Positions 33,897-44,900 of a DNA stretch of 64,000 nucleotides are shown here, piece by piece. The position numbers and the translations under genes are program-made. The number at the start of each line of letters is the position of its first letter. The first letter of the stretch is position 1. The notes under the pieces are model-generated. The model was given only the letters and a program-made list of their open reading frames with translations. It was not told the DNA's origin and did no database searches. The DNA is from Rosa chinensis (Eukaryota; Streptophyta; Magnoliopsida; Rosales; Rosaceae): positions 19,989,001-20,053,000 of the forward strand of contig NC_037092.1 of NCBI RefSeq assembly GCF_002994745.2, in the 5' to 3' direction.

Positions 33897-33904
33897 CGGG
33901 GGAG
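33897..33904 (+). other. Polypurine tract of copia-2
   Basis: cgggggag directly precedes the LTR start TGTTAAAGG. A similar tract (cagggggag) occurs upstream at about 33732. Confidence 0.8.
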
Positions 33905-34118
33905 TGTTAAAGGAAAAGCACATTATGTGCCTCGTCAAAGTGACTGACGAAGAGGAAATCAAGGAATTAGCAATTACCATAAATCAGCAAGGATTACAGA
34001 TCAATCAGCATTTAATGTCATCATTGTAATTGATATTTCTGTTGTAATTCTCTCCCTATATAAAGGAACTATGAAATGCAATAAGTAGACCAATTTCAAT
34101 TCTCAATTTACTTTTACA
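33905..34118 (+). repeat. 3' LTR of copia-2
   Basis: This 214-bp segment runs from TGTTAAAGG to CTTTTACA, directly after a purine tract, and contains a TATA-like cctatataaagg near 34052. No partner LTR is in the window, so the right boundary is inferred from the TG...CA rule. Confidence 0.75.
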
Positions 34119-34786
34119 AATATTTAATAATAAGTATTTTTTGGTAAGTACATAATTATGAGATTTAATTCATATTTATATCTGATCATATTGTATTACA
34201 ATTTATTTTCTTCTTCATCATATGTTTTAGTTTGATATCTTATATATATTTATAATTATGACTATGTAAGAAGGCTGGGGGGCGCGGGTGTGGAATTGGC
34301 TCAGAATGCATAAGTATACATGATTCTGTAGAAATTAATCATTCATTAATTAACTAATCAGTTTAATTCCTTAAGAGAGTATTAACCCTTGCAGACCGAA
34401 CAGTGGTTCCGCCACTAAGTAATAACCCTACGGATAAATTTATAACTTCATAAAGAAGTTATTAGGCTAGAATAATCCATAAATACAAGACCATTCTAAA
34501 AAAGTGAATGGGTTTCGTATTATATGAAACTAATGATTTAGTGCAGAATGCACTGCTCCAAAATTAACGAGTATCATTCGGTCCAAACAATTAACTATGC
34601 TCTACTCCTCCGCCACCCTTGACAAGTTGATTTCTAAAGGTTATAATCGATCTTTACACATTCAATGGATCGTTGAATCTTTCCATATATATATATAATC
34701 TATCCTTTCTAGTTTCATGTTTGTCTAGTAATGAAAGATACCACACCAACGTACCCCATCAGCTTTAAGGGTCGATGAGGACCTCA
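34119..34786. other. Intergenic, nothing recognised
   Basis: AT-rich, no coding or repeat structure seen. Confidence 0.45.
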
Positions 34787-35139
34787 TGATAAAGTAATCT
34801 GGGGTTCACATCCAAAATCAATTATCAATGGATGGAGTGGCCCAAACCTTTATAAACTCATACGCAATGTCCCATTTTTCCCATGTGGGATGTATATATT
34901 CTCAACACGCCCCCTCACGTGTGGCTAATTTTCAAGCCATACACGTGGACAACTTTGGGTGAGGTGGAGACTGTGTAGCCGTTAGACATGCACACGTGGG
35001 TAACCCGCTTTGATACCATGATAAAGCAATCTGGGGTTCACATCCAAAACCAATTGGCAATGGAAGGAGTGGCCCAAACCCTTATAAACTTATAAGCAAG
35101 GTTCCATTTTTTCCATGTGGGATGTATATATTCTCAACA
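34787..35139 (-). mobile_element. TRIM (miniature LTR retrotransposon), copy 1
   Basis: Two 121-bp LTRs (34787-34907 and 35019-35139) flank about 110 bp. On the minus strand the order is LTR beginning TGTTGAGAATAT, primer-binding site TGGTATCAAAGCG, a short spacer, purine tract gagggggcg, LTR. A 4-bp repeat ctca lies at both flanks. With no coding capacity it fits the TRIM definition. The same family occurs twice in intron 3 of the dioxygenase gene. Confidence 0.92.
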
Positions 35140-36284
35140 CTCAGGAGAGGATCCTCTCCCCAGATTTAATTAGCTACTCATGCATCCCTAAGATTCCGCA
35201 GATAGCTTAGCCTTGTTTATTTTAGGTGCAAGAGCATGTGAAAATTAGGTGAGCAACCGTTAAATGTTCTATCCAAGATGGCTAATTAATTGATGATAAT
35301 ATTCCTCCCGCTAATTGAGCTAGATTACTAGAAACCCTAAGTTACATTTTAATATTGCACCTTCAATTAAACTAAGCTGAAAATTTTAGAAAAGTATTTA
35401 AAAGAAAAATCTAGAGGCAGGAATGCGACAACTAGAAAGGTATTCGGGGAGCATAGAAAACGATGTTATCCTTTGTCGGCAGCAACCAGATGTACGTCAA
35501 AGACTCAAAGTTCATCTGTCAAGTGCTTGCTCCAATCCCAGGAAGTAATGTCAATACATTTTCTCTTTCTATTACCGGAAGTAATGAAACTCTCTCTTAA
35601 ACTAAAATTCATTTTGATGATTAATTTTTATTCTAACACTAGCTACATATTATACAGAACCACAGATCAGTTTTTTAATGACAGAAATAAGTTGGGGATA
35701 AATTAAATATAAATGCTCTGGAAAATACTAGATGGCTTTGTTATTGGAATATGTCAAAACCTACGAAAAAAATATCATGTTCAATCAATCATATTTGCCA
35801 AGTCCTTTAACACGTACATGTTAATGCATGGTTAATTAGTTTATTAATTTCACCAAGCTATAGAGAATCGAAAATTAGTCAAAGCACCTGTGAAGTTCAT
35901 CAAATTAAGAAACTAATTACGTCAATTACACACCAGGGACCAGTTCAAGCTGGAAATTTATCCCATGTAGTTGGATGTTATCGCTTCTGTTTACTTGAAT
36001 ATATGTGAGTAAGAATAGGTACTTGATCATTTCGAAAATTACTTGTTGATTATGCATGATTTGACTAAACCCCATTCTCACTGATTCAAGATGAAACCAT
36101 ACATGTATGTATCATCTAATTAATATATTTCAGCTAGTAGGCTAGCACTGTGAGAAAGTTGGGCATCTTTTATAATTTATATGTATAATTTATATTTTTT
36201 ATTTTATTTTGGTAACTTCTGCACACATATATGAGATGTGTCTTTCTAAATGTACCCAACAAATTTATAGAATCTCTAACTACA
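35140..36284. other. Intergenic, nothing recognised
   Basis: No coding signal above background and no paired repeats seen. Confidence 0.45.
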
Positions 36285-36891
36285 TCAAGTTCTTCTATTA
36301 TACCCTTTTTGTTTAAACCTAGCAAGACTCATACATCGAAAACCCATGATGAAGAATACCAAACACTCAGCAGAGAAGAAATTTGCCATCAGACATTGAT
36401 CGAGGAAAACTTCATAAAGACTGAATCCGTCAAAATCGGTTGTAGGAGGTCTTAGGGTACATCTCTCCAATGACAAAAGTTTTAGATTTAAGATTGAGCC
36501 AAAAATAAACAGTGAAAGAAAACATAATGGTCTCCTCGAATCATTCAAAAACCAAGTTGAAGATGAAGGTATTCAACCCCTTTTGTAAGTGCCCATTGAG
36601 TGATTGAGTCCATTCATCAAGGTTGACACGAGATTGGGCATCAAGTTCAAATTGCAATTTGAAAGAGTCGACCTTGTTACCTTGATATTGCTGCAAATAT
36701 ATACTCACTAATATCATAAATTCATGGATCTCCTGCTCCACGTCTCGTATTGGGTATTTGCTCCCGAAAACGTTGAAATAATCGAATTCAAGATAATATC
36801 TTAGGTTTAAGGTTGTGCCGGAAGAAATAACATAACAACGTGAACATAGCGAACTACTGAATTGCTGGTCGAATAAAAAAAAGAGTTTCAA
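36285..36891 (-). pseudogene. F-box/LRR (FBD-like) protein remnant, frameshifted
   Basis: The minus strand gives QQYQGNKVDSFKLQFELD and VNLDEWTQSL in one frame, then LKLLSLERCTLRPP, DFDGFSLYEVFLDQCLM and GFRCMSLA in another. The order VESFKL...WI..L...L..L.L..C.L.PP..F.GF..L..L.L is that of the LRR part of plant F-box/FBD/LRR proteins, which act as substrate receptors of SCF ubiquitin ligases. The F-box itself is absent. A frameshift lies near 36545. I read it as a 5'-truncated pseudogene. Confidence 0.68.
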
Positions 36892-37806
36892 ATTTTATGG
36901 TTTCTTTTGATGTCATTATCTTAATTTACCATGACTTTTAATGTCATTTTTATGAGGCTACAATTGCCTTTTCATACAAAATTAATTTACTAGGTGTGCA
37001 TAGATTTTTGCTGGATACATCTAGAAAGACCCATCTCACATCAACCCATACGTCGACTATATATCCAGGTTCACGTCTTAATTGTGTGATAGCTAGCTAG
37101 GGTTTTGTTGATTCAAATATAATTACAGTTATGTACTATACGACATGCGAAACTGTGTTGTTCTATTTAAGGTCTGTTCTGAAACAGATCTAAAAACTGC
37201 AATACAAAGGCCATTCAAAAGATGCAATTTTACTGTTCGAACGGTGCAACTTATTTTGCAAAATCTTTATGTCTATACTGTCTGTCCTAGAACAGACTTG
37301 TATTTGTGTGTCTGCGTGTGTATATGAACACCTTTATGTATATGATAATTACATCTCATAGAGGATCCTGTATGAAATATAAAAATATGATGATAAATAA
37401 GGATAGAAATTAATCACTCCAATTTTACAACATTTAGGGCATGAATCAGGTAGAATTAATCCATATGCATGATGCACGATGCATGGACTACATCTTCTTT
37501 CTTGTTACTTTCAGCTTTGGGAGATTTTGCAATCATGGATGACGATAGTCTAATTATTCAAGTACTTGATTACTTAAACATGTTTATCCAATCAATTAAG
37601 AAAATAGAGTGCAAGAGCTTGTTTGTCTTAATCAGAAACGTGCTCTATCTATAGTATATAGTAAGTTAAAATGGTCAATAATGTATAACAATTCCATAGG
37701 TCAGACGTCGTGTTAACATTTGGTAGTAAATTATTCTTGGAGCTAAAGAAATTAGGATATAAAGAATAAGCCAGATTACAGGTATCAACTTAATAGAAAG
37801 AAAAAA
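36892..37806. other. Intergenic, nothing recognised
   Basis: AT-rich with a short gtgtgtctgcgtgtgtat tract near 37305; no gene supported. Confidence 0.45.
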
Positions 37807-38047
37807 TGGACCATTAAGCACGTTTTTGTTCTGCAGAAGCTCATACAATTAATTCCGTAAGCAACTAGTAGTATCTGAAAATGACATCTAGTAGAAGCAT
37901 CTTGCAACTTGTATCTCTTCACATAAATGGACCATTAAGTCACGTTTTTGTTCTGCAGAAGCTTATACAATTAATTCCGTAAGCGACTAGCAGTGCTAAA
38001 AATGACATCTGGTAGAAGCATCTTGCAACTTGTATCTCTTCACATAA
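37807..38047 (+). repeat. 121-bp tandem duplication
   Basis: Two adjacent copies (about 37807-37927 and 37928-38047) start tggaccattaag and end ttgtatctcttcacataa. They differ by a few substitutions and single-base indels. Confidence 0.9.
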
Positions 38048-39284
38048 TAGTAGAAACGGCTGGTTTATCCTTTCTTGGTGAACAGTTGGAAAAAGTGGAC
38101 ATGGTTACCCTCATTAGATACTTGCAGTTTAATTCGATGATCAAAAGCATTCATATGTATCATAGGTGTTTTTTGAACGATCATTCTTACGGAAAAAGCA
38201 ATAAAAACACAAATTAATCATTTCAGCAATTCCATTACTATAATTAAATTTTAGTATTATTCGACAACCTATATTAATTGTTGACAAACATTACTGGCCG
38301 AGTTAAACGATTTATAATATTACTAATGACATTGCAGAGATAATTTTTAAAAAGGAGTCTAGGCATATCAATCTAGGCATGACCTTATCGAACTAACGCT
38401 TGATTTTCAAGTGAGGGACATATACAACTATTCTCATTTTGCGGTTAACTTTATTAAAAATATAAAAAAATAAAACATTAGAGCTCGTTATATACATTAT
38501 CTTGCAAAAAATGATTGATTTGGATATAAAGTATATTATAGTTACTAAGGTCAAGAATCATATATGACTCATGAGTGATCAATTTGATCAGTACCAGGCT
38601 ACTAGCTAGCTAGTATTCCCAGCAAGCTTATTAGTAATGAATCTTTTATGTCCATGGATAAATGAATTTTTATGTGTCTAAATTATGTTAAAACAGACTA
38701 CGTGGTTGTGTATACGCGCGTGTGTCTGAATGAAGGTTAAAAGCCCCAGACGTATATCTTCAAGCTCTATTCGCTTTTGATATATATGACCTCAAGCCTG
38801 CAACTGCAGAAGCATCTAAAGGATTCTGCATAATATTTTATCGCTTTTCTTTAAATTTCTACCTGCAGAGCTTAGAAATATCCACCCACGACATTTTCTG
38901 GTTCTTTAAATGAAAAGAAAAGAATTTTTGACTTAATTGATTTCCTAATTTCCTATGTATCTAATCCAATGCATATTGGTCTCCAGATAAAACTTTTTCT
39001 GAATCCTGATGCGCACAGCAAGTTCTTCTAATGTTGATCCACTTCCCATTCAATTGAAATAAATTACTTTACATGCATCTATCTAAGTATTGATCTGTTA
39101 AAAAATCTTTCAAAATTGTTAAATGCATGCTTTTCCTTTTTTACTTAATTTCAACATGTAGTTCTGAGCTGTGCTCGTATATTTCTTTTCAAATGAATCA
39201 GTAATGTATAGGTTTATGGAAATTAATGAATTAACAATTAGTAGTATAGTACGCAACTTTTGAAAAAGAAAAAGAAAAAGAAAA
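38048..39284. other. Intergenic, nothing recognised
   Basis: AT-rich sequence; no open frame with recognisable content. Confidence 0.45.
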
Positions 39285-39293
39285 AAAAAAGAT

Positions 39294-40264
39294 GGGCAAT
39301 GATATAGGGCCTCAATGAGGCCTAAGATTTATGGCCTCAAATCCTAAGTGTCATGCCATGTAAGCAAATACTAATTTTATTTTCAATTTCACATAATATA
39401 TCTTGCCACATCATACTATTGCAACACCAACTTTACCCTTTTATATTTCCTTTTAGATATTAGGGGTGAATGAATTACATTAATGAATTTAATTAGGTGA
39501 CAAAAAAAATCAGCTATTAATTATGCATTAATTTAAGAGATATGTCTACAAATTCTTTAACAAATATTGTTCTTCATTTATTTAAATTCTTTCCTATAAT
39601 TTTTCTTTCCAAATAGCATAAATATATTGAATTAGGTGTCAAGAAATAGGTAATAACTTTATTGATTAATTTCATCCAAAAAAATAGCATTAATAAATTG
39701 AATTTGGAAAATACATATGTCTAAATTAAGAGGTAAGAAAAAAAATTCATGTTAGTAGCATTCATTAATTATCATCTACAATCTAAATATAAGGAAAATA
39801 AACAAACAGAAAATAATAAACTAAAATATAACGTTTAAACCCTAGCTACATAAAGAGAAAAGAATGAACATAAGAACATATATAATGATATAACTATGTA
39901 TTTTTCACATTATAATTTCAAAATTTACAGAAACGCAACAAAGGTTGAACTCATATACATGTATTATGCAAATCTATTGATCAAATGTATGTGCAAATCT
40001 ATTGATTTAATTACATGAAATTTTTTCTATTCTTGACATTGTTATTTAATGCAAAGAAAAGAAAAAAGACAAAATAATTTTTTCTTTTAGAAAAAAAATC
40101 AAAATAACTTGGAGTCATTAGATTTTGGAAGGCTAAAATTGTATTTTTCTCAATTATTACATGGCATGATTTGACAAATAGGTGATGTGTGTAGGTGACA
40201 TGGCATGACACCTAATATTGAGGTCATAAATCTTAGGCCTCATTGAGGCCACAAATCATTTTCC
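39294..40264 (+). mobile_element. MULE-type MITE family 2, complete copy
   Basis: The 971-bp element starts gggcaatgat and, reversed, ends ggaaaatgat. Both continue into an inverted block around GGCCTCAATGAGGCCTAAG and TGTCATGCCATGT. A perfect 9-bp duplication aaaaaagat flanks it (39285-39293 and 40265-40273); the A-rich target tempers this. No coding region. A truncated relative is at 20385-21054. Confidence 0.88.
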
Positions 40265-40423
40265 AAAAAAGATAAATATTACATACGTAATTAACTACAC
40301 ACAATATAATTTTAAAAATTTTATGTTAATTATTACTTATGCTCAATATTGGGATATCTATTTTGATGTTCAATTAAACAAGAGGCATCCTGCACTCCTT
40401 TAATATGAACAATACAAGGTAAG

Positions 40424-40675
40424 TGTTAAAATTCATGGTAGGGTTGATGAAAGATGAAGAAATCTAGAAGAAAAGCTATGGAGGCTACTGAGAATGAAGA
40501 AGAAGAAGAAGAACAACAACAACAACAACAAGAGAGAAAGAGAAAACTGATATTTCTTCAAGGTAGTTTTTACAAAGATGGCTGACTCACTCACAGTAAA
40601 GGATAAGCCCCAATTTATACTAACTTGATATTGACCATCCATATTGACCGTGACTTTGACCCTATACTCTTAACA
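40424..40675 (-). repeat. Probable solo LTR in the dioxygenase promoter region
   Basis: A 252-bp segment starts TGTTAAAATTC and ends CTCTTAACA. Flanks gtaag (40419-40423) and ttaag (40676-40680) match at four of five bases. On the minus strand it has a TATA-like agtataaatt and a (gtt)n(ctt)n tract, as in LTR leaders. There is no partner LTR, primer-binding site or purine tract. It ends about 220 bp before the ATG of the dioxygenase gene. Confidence 0.6.
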
Positions 40676-40839
40676 TTAAGTACGTACCGTTGGTAATCCC
40701 ACTGAATTATTGCTAGAGATATTTTTGCTCTAGTGAGGCACATATATTGTACATCAGATTATTATCTTCACGATGACTTTGGTGTTAGTTTATTAGGAGA
40801 TATTCTGCTCTTTATTTCTTTGATCACAGGTAACATGCC

Positions 40840-40847
40840 TATATATA
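40840..40847 (+). promoter_or_regulatory. TATA box of the dioxygenase gene
   Basis: tatatata lies about 50 bp upstream of the ATG at 40896. A start site roughly 30 bp downstream would leave a short leader of about 25 bp. Confidence 0.65.
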
Positions 40848-40895
40848 CCTGGGAGGTGTAGTTGCACTTGAGCTCATAACTCAACAACTAAAGAA

Positions 40896-41955
40896 ATGGC
40901 ATCACCCCAGCTACGGCTACCAGGAGGCTTTGAGAGCTCTAGCTCTCTTATGAGCATCCTGGAGCTCACCAAAGAGTCATTAACTGAAGTCCCACAATGT
41001 TACGTCCGTAGTTTCGAAGAACCAGAACTTTCATCTGATCTCTCTGATAAGCCCACCGTAATCCCAACCATCGATATGATAAAACTAGTAACGGGATCAG
41101 AAGCTTCGGATTCTGAACTGGAAAATCTGCGCTCAACTTGCACAGAGTGGGGAATCTTTCAGGTTCGTATTATAACATCTCAAAATTTGTTGGACTTGAT
41201 AAAATGAAATTAATTAGTACACCTTATTCATCCAATGAGCTAGTCTTATACTCTTGTTTTAATTTATACTCTCTTTTTTTTTGTACGTGCAGTTGGTGAA
41301 CCATGGAGTTAGCCCTATGCTTTTGGAGAAGCTGAAGTACGAGGTTGAAGAATTCTTTAAGCTTCCCTTGGAAGAGAAAATGAAGTATCAGATAAGACCT
41401 GGTGACGTTGAAGGCTATGGATCCATAGCCTATAAAGAGCAAAAACGTGACTGGGGTAATAGATTCTACATGACCATGAACCCTGTTCATAGGAGAAAGC
41501 CATACCTCTTCCCAGAGCTCCCTTCATCCCTCAGGTCTAGCCTCTCTCTCTATACATCGAATTAAAGTTGAATTATGATCGATCTAATAATATTGCTAGA
41601 TCTAATATGTTTGTTGACAAAATACACTGTATATTTTATATAATTAAGACAATTCTTGAGAGAATGGTTACATTTTTAAACTACCATATATGGCCTCACA
41701 TAATATAGATATTAATAAACAAATTATTTCTATATGAGGATAACATAGTCAATAAACTATATTATATTTGAAAAAAATTGTAATATCTCCCATGAAAAAA
41801 GAAGAAACTTTCCCAAAATAAGAAGAGAAGTTGCTGTAACTTTTTTAATTTAAAAATAAAAAATAAAAACTAATTGACATATGCGGAGCACATGTTAAAG
41901 GGCTAGTTCTGACATAATTTCACAAAAACCAATTAATGGTTATTACAATCTGACA

Positions 41956-41986
<31 letters not shown>

Positions 41987-44900
41987 GTTACTTTGTGAAT
42001 TGAATGATTGCACGTTATCTAAATTATACATAACTTGTTGTATTAGAGCATCTTTAGCAATGCTAGCCATTTTTGAGTCAAATTTTAGCCAAAGTAGCTA
42101 AAAAGTCATTTTGGCTAGCCACTTTAGAAATACATCTGCATCAGTACTCTCTATTATAGTTAGTTTTAAATTTATATTATTTTTAAAAGAAAAGTTACAT
42201 AGTTTAAATGTATTTAAAAGTTGCATAAAATAACTCAAAAGAAATGTTATAAATTATAGAGAGCCTCATCTCGCTCTCTATATTTAAGAGCGAGATAGCT
42301 AAAAGTTATAATAGAGAGTGACTTAGAGCATCTTTAGCAGACTCTCTATTTTGGCTCTTTAGCTATTTTGGAGAGCATATTTGGCTTTTTATCTATTTTA
42401 GCAACTGCACCAAACTCTTAAGTGGCTCTCTATTATAACTTGTAGCTATCTCGCTCCTAAATATAGAGAACGGGATGAGGCTCTCTATAATTTAAAATAT
42501 TCATTTTAAGTTATTTTATGTAATTTATAAATACATTTAAACTATTTAATCTTCATTTAAAAAATAATATAAATTCAAAAGTAGCTAAAATAGAGAGCAT
42601 TGATGCAGACGTAATTCTAAAGTGGCTAGCTAAAATAACTATTTAGCTACTTTAGCTAAAATTTGACTCAAAAATAGCTATCATTGCTAAAGATGCTCTT
42701 AAAGTCTGGTGCAGCTGCTAAAATATATAAAAAGCTAAACATGCTCTCCAAAATAGCTAAGGAGCCAAAATAGAGAGTCTGCTAATAAATTAGCTATTAA
42801 ATATCATGACCATATTCTAATATGATTTCATATATAACTCAAAAAAAAAAATGATTTTTTCATATATTGATATCATGGTCTCACAACACAACAGGACAAT
42901 TGTCTTGCCTCAAGAAAATTCCCTATAAACACCTTACCAATATTTTTTTTTTGTTGTTAACATTTTTTTTTCCGAGTCATGCAGGAATACCTTCGAGTCA
43001 TACTACTTGGAACTGAAGCAACTAGCCATGGAACTTATTGGGTTTCTGGGGAAGGCTATGAAGATAGACATAAAAGAGACTGAGGAGATGTTTGAAGATG
43101 GGATGCAGTCAGTGAGGATGAATTACTATCCTGCATGCCCACAACCAGAGCTGGTCATCGGCCTCACACCTCACTCGGACGCTTCCGGGATCACCATCCT
43201 CCACCAGCTTAACGGGGTGGGTGGTCTGCAGATTAAGAAAGATGGGGTTTGGGTTCCTGTCAACTTCCGTGAAGATGCCTTTGTGGTTAATGTAGGGGAC
43301 ATCTTTGAGGTTTGTCCTATTTACCCTTCTTTCCACTCAACCAAAATAAAATCACTAAACTATTCTATTAATTAAAACATACGAATCAAGCAAACGTAGG
43401 TATATTTGATGAATGTAGTGTTGAGAATATATAAATGCCACATGGGAAAAAATGAGACCTTGTTAGTGATAAAGTAATCTGGGGTTCACATCCAAAACCA
43501 ATTGGCAATGGATGGAGTGGCCCAAACCCTTATAAACCATAGGCAATGTCCCATTTTTCCCATGTGGGATGTGTATATTCTCAACACGCCCTTGCACGTG
43601 TGGCGAATTTTCAAGCCATACACGTGGACAACTTTGGGTGACGTGGAGCCCGTGTGGCCATGAGATATGCACACGTGGGTAACCTGGCTCTAATACCATG
43701 ATAAAGTAATTTGGGGTTCACATCCAAAAAAAATTGGCAATGGATGGAGTGGTCCAAACCCTTATAAACCATGGGCAATGTCCCATTTTTCCCATGTGGA
43801 ATGTGCATATTCTCAACAGTTAGTGGGTTTATAAGGATTTGGGCAACTTCATCCATTACCAATTGGTTTTGAATGTGAACCCCTGATTACTTTATCATGG
43901 TATCAGAGCGGGTTTACCCACGTGTACATGCTTCACGGCCACACGGGCTCCACATCACCCAAAAATTGTCCACGTGTATGGCTTAAAAATTCGCCACACA
44001 TGGGGGGGGGGGGGGGGGGGGGGCATGTTAAGAATATATAAATCCCACATAGAAAAAAATGAGACCTTGCTAGTGGGTTTATAAGGGTTTGGGCAACTCC
44101 ATCTATTGCCAATTGATTTTGGATGTGAATCCCAAATTACTTTATCATGTAGTACTCTAAAGTGTTTTTTTTTTTTCAAATGTTTCTTAGGATTTTGAGG
44201 ATGACATAATTTTGATTGAGAATAAAGACCAAGGTACTATAATAAAGAAAAAGAAAACAAGAAAAGATTACAATCTATTGAGATGTAACATTAACAAACA
44301 TACAATTACACATGCATCCCCATTTCCCCAACGTAAGGTTGACTTGAGGGGGATAAGCGAAATTCAAATTTATGTGACATACAAAAGTGATTTCACTATA
44401 TTTAATGTAGATTTATGCATAATTCTGTAATTTGTCCAATTTTATTACAATCAATTTTGGGAATTAAAATCTTTGTTATTGTTTTAGGGAATCAGAAATT
44501 GAGAGAAATTAGCTGTGTCTTCTCGTTGATAATAGGGGCCTCTTTATGTAGAGGATTACAATGCATAGAATCTCAATCATACAAGGAAAGTAATCGTATA
44601 TTGAATAGGAATCTAGATCCTTCTAATTTAACCCTATTACCACTAGGTCAAGTAACCTAGAGTTTGGGCCAAACACAAATTAGGGTTTACTTGAACACTC
44701 CCCCTTATGTTGCCCAAACGTGGTGCTTCTCTAGTTACCTCGTTAAAAACCTTGCCGAGTAACAAAAACCTAGTGGGACAAAAATAACCTCAGTCAAAGG
44801 GGAAAAAGAGCACAACACACCCTTCACGTTTCGAGGTAAACATGTAGACATCTCCCCTTGATGTCTGCCCCTCCCCCTGATGACTACGATTATGGGAGTT

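Larger units (their letters stand above)
25972..34118 (+). mobile_element. Copia-2: 5'-truncated Ty1/copia element split by three DNA transposons
   Basis: The gag C-terminus (25972-26330), protease (28613-28701 and 30011 on), integrase, reverse transcriptase and RNase H (to 33702) occur in order on the plus strand, followed by a purine tract and a 214-bp 3' LTR. No 5' LTR or gag N-terminus was found; the left edge abuts an orphan CACTA end. Insertions: a Pack-MULE (about 26577-28160), a MITE (28319-28612) and a hAT element (28702-30010). It belongs to the same broad family as copia-3 at 44480-50874, with long near-matches in RNase H. Confidence 0.88.
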
